From NCBI GenBank assembly GCA_007119615.1, contig SKPH01000029.1, positions 1-40,729 on the forward strand: a stretch of DNA of 40,729 bases. Direction: 5' to 3'. Positions 20,143 through 27,905 of the stretch are shown here, piece after piece. Made by a program: the position numbers and the translations under genes. Positions within the stretch are counted from its first letter, which is position 1, and the number at the start of each line of letters is the position of its first letter. The stretch is from Syntrophomonadaceae bacterium. Its GTDB lineage: Bacteria > Bacillota > Dethiobacteria > DTU022. The notes beneath the pieces were generated by a model. It saw only the letters and a program-made list of their open reading frames with translations. It did no database searches and had not been told where the DNA came from.

Positions 20143-20823
20143 TTATTGATCTGTTTTTTCTTTACCTGACGTTTCTTCAGGTTTTTCCGACTCAGAAGCG
20201 GCGTTCTCCGTTTCAGCAGCTTCATCGATATCTGTTGGACCGGCTTCTTCCGCAGGTTCAGCTTCTTCCGCAGGTTCAGCTTCTTCCGCAGGTTCAGCTT
20301 CTTCCGCAGGCTCAGCTTCTTCCGCAGGCTCAGCTTCTTCCGCAGGCTCAGCTTCTTCCGCAGGCTCAGCTTCTTCCGCAGGCTCAGCTTCTTCCGCAAG
20401 CTCAGTCTCTTCCGCAAGCTCAGTCTCTTCAGTTGCCGCGGCATCTTCAATAGCTTCGGCAGTTTCAGCAGCGTCAGCGGCTTTTTCAGCAGCTGCTGCT
20501 TCACTTGCCGCTTTCTCTGCAGCCGCTGCATATTCCTGCTCGTCAGTACGCACGACCATATAACGAATTACATCATCCGTAACTCGGAAATAGTGTTCGA
20601 TTTCCGGAATAATGGTACCTGGACCGCTGAAATAGATTAAGTAGTAGTGGCCTTCCTGCAGCTTGTTAATCTCGTAGGCTAACCTGCGTTTCCGCCAATT
20701 CAATATTGTGCCGACGGTGCCTGCCTGTTTAACTATGACATCTGATAAACCGTTTAAAACCTCTTCATGCTCTTCTTTTTCCAGTTCTGGGCTGAAAATG
20801 AGCATAATCTCATAATGTTCCAT
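20143..20823 (-). CDS. rpsF: 30S ribosomal protein S6 with an extended Glu/Ala/Pro-rich C-terminal tail
   Basis: 226 aa; first ~100 aa are canonical S6 (MEHYEIMLIFSPELEKEE...NWRKRRLAYEINKLQEGHYYLIYF), then a tail with tandem EPAEEA repeats. Followed by ssb-rpsR. Confidence 0.95.
   Translation of the reverse strand: MEHYEIMLIFSPELEKEEHEEVLNGLSDVIVKQAGTVGTILNWRKRRLAYEINKLQEGHYYLIYFSGPGTIIPEIEHYFRVTDDVIRYMVVRTDEQEYAAAAEKAASEAAAAEKAADAAETAEAIEDAAATEETELAEETELAEEAEPAEEAEPAEEAEPAEEAEPAEEAEPAEEAEPAEEAEPAEEAEPAEEAGPTDIDEAAETENAASESEKPEETSGKEKTDQ
20243..20422 (-). repeat. Ten tandem 18-bp repeats inside rpsF (encoding ELAEE(T/A) x2 then EPAEEA x8)
   Basis: Direct reading: 3 copies GCTTCTTCCGCAGGTTCA, 5 copies GCTTCTTCCGCAGGCTCA, 1 GCTTCTTCCGCAAGCTCA, 1 GTCTCTTCCGCAAGCTCA (plus-strand spelling). 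Confidence 0.97.
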
Positions 20824-20882
20824 AATTTTTCACCTCCCTCTGGACTGTTGGCCCCATAGTGGAGCAGGGATTAACCTGAAAC

Positions 20883-20911
20883 ATAATAGCACATATATGA
20901 TAACGGAGCAA
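20883..20911 (-). promoter_or_regulatory. Sigma-A-type promoter for rpsF-ssb-rpsR
   Basis: Minus strand TTGCTC-17 nt-TATTAT, about 60 nt upstream of rpsF. Confidence 0.55.
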
Positions 20912-20916
20912 GCCGG

Positions 20917-21909
20917 TTACTGATCATAGGCCGGGCTGCGTTTGACGAGCTCCAAAACGCTTTTGATCATCCCGGCAACGGGTACGGCCAGGACCATTCC
21001 CAGCAATCCGCCCAGGCTGCCCCCGGCCAGGATAGCGACAATAACCGTTATCGGCTTAATCCGAAGGATTCGGCCGAGAACTACCGGCGCAAGAAACATT
21101 CCATCGAGGATTTGAATCACAATATAGATTATTATGATTAAAACCGGCGATGGGGTCAGTGGCGAAAAGCTCAGCAAGACTGCCGGAACAGCTGCTATAT
21201 AAGGCCCTATATAGAGAATAAAATTAAATATTCCGGCCAGCAATCCCAGCAGCAAGGCATAGGGCATCCCAACGAGAGACATGGTAACCCCGGCTACAAT
21301 ACCGACAATCAGGCAACGAATTAGAGAGCCGCGAATAAAGGTACCAACATTTGTATCAATAATCATTAGGAGCTCCCTGGCCAGAGGCCGCTTTGCGGTG
21401 GGGACTATCTCTATTAGCTGCTCTCTTACCGACTGGAAGTCATATAGCAGGTAAAAGACTAAAAAGAGAACAAGAAAAATATCAACAGCCCCTCCAATAA
21501 CTGAAAGTGATGCTTCTGCGAGGTACTCAACAGCCTGGTGTATATTGTCAGTTAAACTTAGGAGAAAGCCTCTGACCTCTTCTTGAATGTCAAAGGCTAT
21601 TGTTTGTTGGGTCAGCCAGGACAGAAAAGCCTGAAACCGGGAAAGGTAATGGGGAAAATTCTCTGACAACTCAACCGACTCATAATATATAACCGGGACC
21701 AGCAAACTGATAACAAAAACAGAAAAAAGGAGGAAGGCTGTAAAAACGAGGGCAGTGGCCAGGCCATGACTCAGGCGAAACTTGATTTTCAGGAACTGCA
21801 ACAATGGGTAAAGGATGTAGACAATTAATGTGCTGATCAAAAGGAGGCCGATTACCCAGGATAAACTGTTCAAAAGCCAGATCGCAGCAACTAAAAAAAC
21901 CACTAACAA
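20917..21909 (-). CDS. AI-2E family transporter (PerM-like permease)
   Basis: 330 aa polytopic membrane protein; GMPYALLLGLLAGIFNFILYIGPYIAAVPAVLL and C-terminal GGLLGMVLAVPVAGMIKSVL. The 5' end is uncertain (see findings). Confidence 0.88.
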   Translation of the reverse strand: MLVVFLVAAIWLLNSLSWVIGLLLISTLIVYILYPLLQFLKIKFRLSHGLATALVFTAFLLFSVFVISLLVPVIYYESVELSENFPHYLSRFQAFLSWLTQQTIAFDIQEEVRGFLLSLTDNIHQAVEYLAEASLSVIGGAVDIFLVLFLVFYLLYDFQSVREQLIEIVPTAKRPLARELLMIIDTNVGTFIRGSLIRCLIVGIVAGVTMSLVGMPYALLLGLLAGIFNFILYIGPYIAAVPAVLLSFSPLTPSPVLIIIIYIVIQILDGMFLAPVVLGRILRIKPITVIVAILAGGSLGGLLGMVLAVPVAGMIKSVLELVKRSPAYDQ

Positions 21910-22104
21910 AATCAGACGTATTGTAAATGCCCACTGTTTATCGATCTTTTTCGCCCCCTAAACCTCTACACAACTTAACTTCAGCTAATCGGCATCCCGG
22001 ATCTTCCTCATGATAATCGCTTCAGGTTTCGTAAGTAAAAAAGAAGCATTAAAATCTCATACCGGAAAATATACCTAGAACATGATTTTGTGATCGGCCG
22101 ACCG

Positions 22105-23169
22105 CTAATTGCGAAACCGGAAAAACAAAACATCGCCATCTTTAACCTGATAATCCCTGCCTTCGATACGGCTCAGTCCTTTTTCTCTGACCCGGGCGAT
22201 ACTACCTTCGGACAGGAGGTGATCCCAGGCGATCACCTCAACGTTAATGAAGCCGCGCTCCATGTCTGTATGGACTTTACCTGCAGCCTCCACTGCCCGT
22301 ATTTTAGCCGGGACTACCCAGGCCCGCGCCTCGTTGCCTTTAACCGTATAAAATGCGGCCAGGTTCAATAGTTTAGAGCATTCCTGTAAAAGTTTTTCGG
22401 TCCTACTTTCGCCCAGCCCAAATGCTCCCAGGAATGGCTCCCGCTCTTCAACAGGCAGGTCCGCAAGCTCGGCTTCCAAACGGGCACATAGCGGAACAAC
22501 CGTGCTTTGCTCAGGAAAAACTGAAAGATCGGGATCAATTAAAGACTCTTCGGCAAGATTATAAACATAAATCATTTCTTTAAGCGACAGCAGGGAAAAT
22601 TGCTCCAATACAGCTTTTTCCTCTTTTGTAAAATTCAGGTGGCGTAAAGCCAGGCCCTGGTTGAGCTGGTCTTCAAGACGGAAGATAAGTTCGAGTTCAA
22701 ATTGCGATGATTTGTCGCCACTTTTCAGTTTCGGCTCGATCTTTAGTCTTTTTCTGGCGACTACTTCCATATCAGCCAGGGCGAGCTCCAGGTTAATTAT
22801 TTCGATCCTGGATTCCGGATCAAGTCCGCCGTTTAGCAGGCTATCAAACCCGGCAACAACGTGAATTAAAAGATCTGCATTTCGCAGGTGTCCCAAAAAT
22901 TGGTTTCCGAGCCCCTCACCCCGGCTGGCGCCTTCCACTAAACCGGCAACATCGGTTATCTCAAGCACAGCGGGAGTTAGTTTCTCCGAAACGCACAGCT
23001 CTGCCAGAGCGATAAGGCGCTGGTCAGTTATGGGAACAATCGCTTTATTGGGATCAACCGTTGAGAATGGATAATTTTCGATAGTTACATCAAGTGCAGT
23101 CATGGCTTTAAAAAGGGAAGATTTACCGGCATTCGGCAAACCGACTATGCCGCAGCTCCAGGTCAACAT
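22105..23169 (-). CDS. ychF: Redox-regulated ATPase / Obg-family GTPase-like YchF
   Basis: 354 aa; CGIVGLPNAGKSSLFKAMT, NYPFSTVDPN, TGS domain end EGRDYQVKDGDVLFFRF. Confidence 0.96.
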   Translation of the reverse strand: MLTWSCGIVGLPNAGKSSLFKAMTALDVTIENYPFSTVDPNKAIVPITDQRLIALAELCVSEKLTPAVLEITDVAGLVEGASRGEGLGNQFLGHLRNADLLIHVVAGFDSLLNGGLDPESRIEIINLELALADMEVVARKRLKIEPKLKSGDKSSQFELELIFRLEDQLNQGLALRHLNFTKEEKAVLEQFSLLSLKEMIYVYNLAEESLIDPDLSVFPEQSTVVPLCARLEAELADLPVEEREPFLGAFGLGESRTEKLLQECSKLLNLAAFYTVKGNEARAWVVPAKIRAVEAAGKVHTDMERGFINVEVIAWDHLLSEGSIARVREKGLSRIEGRDYQVKDGDVLFFRFRN

Positions 23170-23183
23170 AAAAACCTCCTTGC

Positions 23184-23384
23184 TTAACCACTTTCCGGCT
23201 CATGATCGGAAAGCACGCACTTGATTCGGCGCTCGAAATGAGAGCGGGGAATAAGCACGCTGCGGCTGCATTTTTCGCATTTAATACGGAAGTCCATCCC
23301 AACCCGGATTATTCGCCAGCAGTTTGAACCACAGGGATGTCCTTTTTTCATCTCTACTAACTGCCCTACATGATATTGAGCCAT
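23184..23384 (-). CDS. DUF951 family protein
   Basis: 66 aa; YHVGQLVEMKKGHPCGSNCWRIIRVGMDFRIKCEKCSRSVLIPRSHFERRIK, typical DUF951 pattern. Confidence 0.85.
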   Translation of the reverse strand: MAQYHVGQLVEMKKGHPCGSNCWRIIRVGMDFRIKCEKCSRSVLIPRSHFERRIKCVLSDHEPESG

Positions 23385-23402
23385 TTGTGCCAGCCACCGG
23401 CC

Positions 23403-24050
23403 TTAAAGATCTTCGATTATACTATTAATCTGTTTATATACACCGTCAATATCCTGGTTCCCATCGACCGTGCTCAGAAGTTCTTTTTCCTGATAGAAGC
23501 TTATTAGCGGTTCTGTCTGTTGTTTATACACTTCCAGCCTTTCTTTCACCGTCTCGAGGCTATCGTCATCTCGCTGGTAAAGATCGCCGCCACACCGATC
23601 GCAGACATTGCGAACCTTGGGTGGTTGAAACTGCACATGGTAGTTAGCCCCACATTCAGAACAAACCCGTCTCCCCGTCAGACGCTCTATCAGCTCATTT
23701 TCTTCGACCTCGATTAAAATAACCCGATCAATTTTTGCATTAACATCAGGGAGCACTTTATCGAGGAACTTTGCCTGGGTTACTGTTCTTGGGAAGCCAT
23801 CAAGGAGGGCTCCTTTTTTATCGTCAGGCTCAACAAGGCGATCTTTCACTATCTCCACGACCAGCTCATCAGGAACGAGTTGCCCCTGATCCATATACTG
23901 CTTTGCTCTAAAGCCCAGGGAAGTTTCTTCTTTAACCGCTTTCCTAAGAATTTCTCCCGTGGAGATATAGACAAGATTGTTCTCACTGACTATCCTCTTT
24001 GCCTGCGTGCCTTTGCCTGCTCCCGGTGGACCCAATAGAATAATAAGCAT
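23403..24050 (-). CDS. adk: Adenylate kinase with zinc-binding LID
   Basis: 215 aa; LGPPGAGKGTQAKRI, LID cysteines CSECGANYH...CDRCGGDLYQRDDD. Confidence 0.97.
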   Translation of the reverse strand: MLIILLGPPGAGKGTQAKRIVSENNLVYISTGEILRKAVKEETSLGFRAKQYMDQGQLVPDELVVEIVKDRLVEPDDKKGALLDGFPRTVTQAKFLDKVLPDVNAKIDRVILIEVEENELIERLTGRRVCSECGANYHVQFQPPKVRNVCDRCGGDLYQRDDDSLETVKERLEVYKQQTEPLISFYQEKELLSTVDGNQDIDGVYKQINSIIEDL

Positions 24051-24207
24051 ATCAATACCTCTCTTTTAAGAACTTCAGATGTTGTACCCGAATCTATTGT
24101 TCTTCTTTTCAGTTGCAATTCCTGCCAGAGTTACCTACTGATTAAGCAAACCAAGTCATATTTAAGCTGAAACCGCTAACTTGAGGCTGGAAAATAAAAG
24201 ACTATAT

Positions 24208-24239
24208 AAAAGGAAGCGCCTCGAGAGGTGCTCCCTTTT
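24208..24239 (-). terminator. Terminator downstream of bactofilin gene (possibly bidirectional)
   Basis: AAAAGGAAGCGCCT-CGAG-AGGTGCTCCCTTTT, 14-bp stem with one mismatch and one GU; minus strand ends in TTTT. Confidence 0.7.
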
Positions 24240-24283
24240 CATTTCATGCAAGAATCTCCAGCAAAGCCACGGGCTTAAACCTT

Positions 24284-24775
24284 TTATTCCTTCGGCTTTT
24301 CCGAGAAAACTCCCACGCTCTTCTCTTCCTCTGACGGCGCAGAACCTGAAGTTTCATAATTCCACTCCCGCGTTGCAGCGTCAGCCCCAGGCGCTTGTTT
24401 TAATGAGCCGGCAACCGTCTGTTCTTTATGTTCCATTTCCAGATTCCCTGACAGCACGGCTCCCTGTTCAATCAACAACTTATTTGCTTTAAATGCGCCA
24501 CTGGCTGTGGCAGTTTTTTTTAGCTCCAGCTTCCCTTCCGCCTCCAGAGTCCCTTTATAATAACCGGCAATAGTTATATTCCGGGCCTTGAGCTCTGCCG
24601 ATACCTTGCCGCTCTCACCAATGATAAAATCGCCTTTAGTGGAGATGCTGCCTTCTACTTCTCCATCAATGCGAATAAGCCCTTTACCGCTTATCGATCC
24701 CTTCAAGTATGTATCTTTTCCTATAAGAGTATCAACTTTATTAGATGGTGTTTCAAGATTATCTTTTTTAAACAA
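24284..24775 (-). CDS. Bactofilin (polymer-forming cytoskeletal protein)
   Basis: 163 aa; DTYLKGSISGKGLIRIDGEVEGSISTKGDFIIGESGKVSAELKARNITIAGYYKGTLEAEGKLEL, beta-helical bactofilin core. Confidence 0.95.
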   Translation of the reverse strand: MFKKDNLETPSNKVDTLIGKDTYLKGSISGKGLIRIDGEVEGSISTKGDFIIGESGKVSAELKARNITIAGYYKGTLEAEGKLELKKTATASGAFKANKLLIEQGAVLSGNLEMEHKEQTVAGSLKQAPGADAATREWNYETSGSAPSEEEKSVGVFSEKPKE

Positions 24776-24793
24776 AATCTGATTCCTCCTTAA

Positions 24794-25735
24794 TTAACGC
24801 TTATTCATGAAGTTAGTAGGATTCACCGGTGTGTTATTGTAGAGCACTTCGTAGTGAAGGTGTGTGCCGGTGACCCGGCCGGATGCACCCATATAGCCAA
24901 TTGTCTGGCCTGTCTCAACCCGGTCGCCGGCACTTACGGCGAATCCGGAGAGGTGGGCATAAAGAGTTTCATACCCGTAATCGTGATCAATTATAATCAT
25001 ATTGCCGTAACTGCCCCGGTAGCCGGTAAATACTACCCTGCCATTGGCAGCGGCATAGATTGCAGAGCCATGAGAGCCAATTATATCGACACCGGTATGG
25101 AACTGGTAACTTCCGCGGGCATAGGGCGTCTTCCTAACACCGAACCCGGATGAAATACGTCCTCGCGCGGGCCAGATGGAAGGCTTAGCTTCAGCCTGAG
25201 TCATATATTCACCGACAGAATCCAACGTTTCAGCCTGGGCTGGAACAGCGCTTTGCAACAGGGTGATATTGTTTACCGCCCGTTCAAGCACCCCGCCGGT
25301 TGATGAACGGCTGGCATAAGTCAATCTGGCATGCTCCAGGTTATCCAGTTCGTAAGTTCCATTAGAATTTCCCGAAGCCTGGTTCTGCATCAGATCTTCT
25401 AATTGATCGTCACTCAGGTCAAGTGACTCCGTAACCATTTCTACCAGATCATCGAGTGCGCTAACATGATCCATCATCCGTTGCGTTTCAACAGCCAGAG
25501 CATCAATTTCCTCTTGCTGGGCCATATTTACCTGCCTGAGAATTCTGGCTTCCCTGGCCTCAGCAGAAGCATTAATATAAGCATAACCGAGAAAAGATAA
25601 TCCGGCCACGCTTAGAATTAATAAAGCTACCGCTGCCTGTACGATATAGAGGGGAAGCCGGAGGCTGTAGGTCGCCTCCTCGGAATGTGGCACAATCATG
25701 ATCGTAAAACAACGGCTTTTATTCGATGTCGCCAT
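24794..25735 (-). CDS. M23 family metallopeptidase, TM + coiled coil + LytM domain
   Basis: 313 aa; one TM, M23 motifs FHTGVDIIGSHGSAIYAAANG and GTHLHYEVLYNNTPVNP. Confidence 0.95.
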   Translation of the reverse strand: MATSNKSRCFTIMIVPHSEEATYSLRLPLYIVQAAVALLILSVAGLSFLGYAYINASAEAREARILRQVNMAQQEEIDALAVETQRMMDHVSALDDLVEMVTESLDLSDDQLEDLMQNQASGNSNGTYELDNLEHARLTYASRSSTGGVLERAVNNITLLQSAVPAQAETLDSVGEYMTQAEAKPSIWPARGRISSGFGVRKTPYARGSYQFHTGVDIIGSHGSAIYAAANGRVVFTGYRGSYGNMIIIDHDYGYETLYAHLSGFAVSAGDRVETGQTIGYMGASGRVTGTHLHYEVLYNNTPVNPTNFMNKR

Positions 25736-25815
25736 AATTTATATATCCTTTCGGCACTAAAACCTTTGGTGCGACAAGGTTTATCTGAGCAGTTTCTGCA
25801 ACTCAAATATTGCCT

Positions 25816-25845
25816 ATTATATCACATATAATCAAACCCAACCAA
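25816..25845 (-). promoter_or_regulatory. Sigma-A-type promoter for M23-bactofilin unit
   Basis: Minus strand TTGGTT-18 nt-TATAAT, about 80 nt upstream of the M23 start. Confidence 0.55.
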
Positions 25846-26180
25846 GAGGCATACTTTCAGCATGTTAAATTCAGGCCTCGAATAAATTGCCCTGTTTCTA
25901 ATTATCCAGATCCTTTTTCACAACAGCCAGGATCTTTCACCTCTTAGCTAAGCTGTATTGATCGTGGTTCCGGCCTTACTCCCGGTCCTGTTTCCGGCGA
26001 ACGTGCCGTTCTGTTTCCGTTGACAATCTATATCTTCCCCGTAAAACCCCGCAGCGCCCACAGCTCAACATTTACAATACCGGGTCCTGCTGTCTCAGGA
26101 AGTCGCCAAAAAAGTATTTAACGATTGTGCTGCCAGGCCCGGCCGATCTGAAGGGGCCGGTGAATGTTTTCCAGGTAAAA

Positions 26181-26206
26181 GAGTTGCTCGGAATTCATCA
26201 GCAACT
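26181..26206 (-). terminator. Candidate terminator of the parAB operon, immediately after parS
   Basis: Minus strand AGTTGCT-gatgaattccg-AGCAACTC followed by TTTT. Confidence 0.45.
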
Positions 26207-26221
26207 GTTTCACGTGAAACA
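26206..26221. promoter_or_regulatory. parS: parS site 1 (ParB/Spo0J binding)
   Basis: Perfect 16-bp palindrome TGTTTCACGTGAAACA. Confidence 0.97.
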
Positions 26222-26239
26222 TTGTGCAGCAGTAGTAAA

Positions 26240-26255
26240 TGTTTCACGTGAAACA
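26240..26255. promoter_or_regulatory. parS: parS site 2 (ParB/Spo0J binding)
   Basis: Second perfect TGTTTCACGTGAAACA, 34 bp from site 1, ending one base before the parB stop codon. Confidence 0.97.
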
Positions 26256-26256
26256 T

Positions 26257-27120
26257 TTAAATTCCTTCCGGAAGTAATTTCGCGATTAGTCGTTCAAGAT
26301 CTTCTTCTCCGTAGTAATATATTTCGATTGTTCCACTGTTTTTTCCCTGCTTTAGCTTAACCTTGGTGCCCAGGGCACGTTGAATCTGCAGCTGAAGTTC
26401 CTGGTGCAGGGGATCCAGCACCTGATCTTCTACCCGACCCATTCTTGTCCCACTGCGGACATTAATGCTATTCGCGATTTTCTCGGCTTCCCTGGAGGAT
26501 AGTCCTCCTTCAATAATTTGCCTTGCGGCTTCCTCTTGACTCTGAGAATCTTTGAGAGCAAGCAGGGGACGGGCCTGACCGGGAGAAATTATTCCTCCGG
26601 CCAACGCTTTCAATATTGTATCCGGGAGCATAAGGAGTCTTATGCTATTGGCAATAGAAGGCCGGCTGCACCCAATTCGTCTGGCCAGCTCCTCCTGGGT
26701 ATAGCTGTAATCATGCATTAACTTTTTAAAAGCCTGAGCTTCTTCAACCGGATTTAAATCTTCCCGTTGAAGGTTTTCAATCAATGCAATTTCCAGCAAT
26801 GAATTCCTGTCAAAAGATTTTACCACTGCCGGTACGGAAGTAAGCCCGGCAATTCTTGCTGCCCGGCATCGCCGCTCCCCTACCACGAGAAAATAGTTGT
26901 CGTCTTCTTCTGATGGGGATAAGACAACAGCCTGAAGTATTCCATGTTCCTTGATCGATGCCGCAAGCTCTTTTAGTTTTTCGTCATCAAAAGTACGCCG
27001 GGGCTGAAATGGATTTGGCTTGATCCGGTCCAGGGAAATTTCACTCGTGTCGCCCGAAACGCTCAGAGCATCAGGAATAAGCGCTCCCAATCCTTTTCCG
27101 AGCCTTCGTTTTTCGTTCAT
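26257..27120 (-). CDS. parB: Chromosome partitioning protein ParB (Spo0J)
   Basis: 287 aa; LGKGLGALIPD, RIKPNPFQPRRTFD, CTP-binding VGERRCRAARIAG, ENLQREDLNPVEEA. Confidence 0.96.
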   Translation of the reverse strand: MNEKRRLGKGLGALIPDALSVSGDTSEISLDRIKPNPFQPRRTFDDEKLKELAASIKEHGILQAVVLSPSEEDDNYFLVVGERRCRAARIAGLTSVPAVVKSFDRNSLLEIALIENLQREDLNPVEEAQAFKKLMHDYSYTQEELARRIGCSRPSIANSIRLLMLPDTILKALAGGIISPGQARPLLALKDSQSQEEAARQIIEGGLSSREAEKIANSINVRSGTRMGRVEDQVLDPLHQELQLQIQRALGTKVKLKQGKNSGTIEIYYYGEEDLERLIAKLLPEGI

Positions 27121-27875
27121 CGTTTTAAAACCTCCCGGGCTAAAGCAAGATGGAGCTCGGCTCCCTTGCTGCGTGGATCGTATTCCAGGATATGTTTCCC
27201 ATAGCTGGGTGCTTCACTTAAACGCACATTACGAGGTATTACTGTTTTATAAACATAATCTTTAAAATAGCTTCTAACTTCAGCTGCTACCTGTTCGGAA
27301 AGGTTTGTTCTCGTATCATACATGGTTAAGACAACGCCTTCGATACGCAGTTCGCTGTTAAGGTGTTTCCGGACCAGTGAAATTGTATTCATCAGCTGGC
27401 CAAGTCCCTCCAAAGCGTAATATTCACACTGAATCGGAATGATTACACCGTTCGCGGCATTCATAGCATTTAATGTCAATAATCCCAGCGACGGCGGACA
27501 GTCGATGATTATTAAATTATACTGATCGGCAATCGGTTTCAGGGCTCGTTTTAGTTTTTCTTCGCGTGATACCATGGAAACAAGTTCGATCTCTGCGCCC
27601 GCCAGTTGTATGGTTGCCGGAACGACATGAAGATTCTTCCACTGCGATTCCAGCACCACATCCTTAAGAGGTAAGTCATCAATTAATGTATTATAGATAC
27701 ACGACTTGATATCCTTTTTAGAAAGGCCTACACCGCTGGTTGCGTTTCCCTGGGGATCAATGTCGACCAGCAGCACTTTTGACCCCAAATTTGCCAGAGA
27801 AGCGCTTAAATTGATGGCCGTTGTGGTTTTACCCACACCGCCTTTTTGGTTGGTCACTGCCAGTATACGCGCCAT
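27117..27875 (-). CDS. parA: Chromosome partitioning ATPase ParA (Soj)
   Basis: 252 aa; TNQKGGVGKTTTAINLSA deviant Walker A, DIDPQGNATSG, IIDCPPSLG; 4-nt overlap with parB. Confidence 0.97.
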   Translation of the reverse strand: MARILAVTNQKGGVGKTTTAINLSASLANLGSKVLLVDIDPQGNATSGVGLSKKDIKSCIYNTLIDDLPLKDVVLESQWKNLHVVPATIQLAGAEIELVSMVSREEKLKRALKPIADQYNLIIIDCPPSLGLLTLNAMNAANGVIIPIQCEYYALEGLGQLMNTISLVRKHLNSELRIEGVVLTMYDTRTNLSEQVAAEVRSYFKDYVYKTVIPRNVRLSEAPSYGKHILEYDPRSKGAELHLALAREVLKR

Positions 27876-27905
27876 CTGATTTCTCTCCTCACCCGTTTCA
27901 GCCGT

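Noticed and set aside
20243-20422. CRISPR-like array
   Set aside because: Repeats are 18 bp, directly abutting with no unique spacers, and lie in frame within rpsF.
20235-20453. Plus-strand ORF of LLPQAQ repeats
   Set aside because: Antisense reading of the same 18-bp repeat; no start/RBS context and no known family.
20130-20531. 133-aa minus ORF rich in LSLRKK repeats (antimicrobial/DNA-binding-like) overlapping rpsF
   Set aside because: It is the alternate-frame reading of the 18-bp repeat inside rpsF; any stop-free 18-bp repeat opens other frames. No independent RBS or family match.
26020-26047. Plus-strand TTGACA followed by TAAAAC as a promoter of a small RNA in the M23-parB gap
   Set aside because: Weak -10, no downstream conserved structure that I could identify; not supported enough to call.
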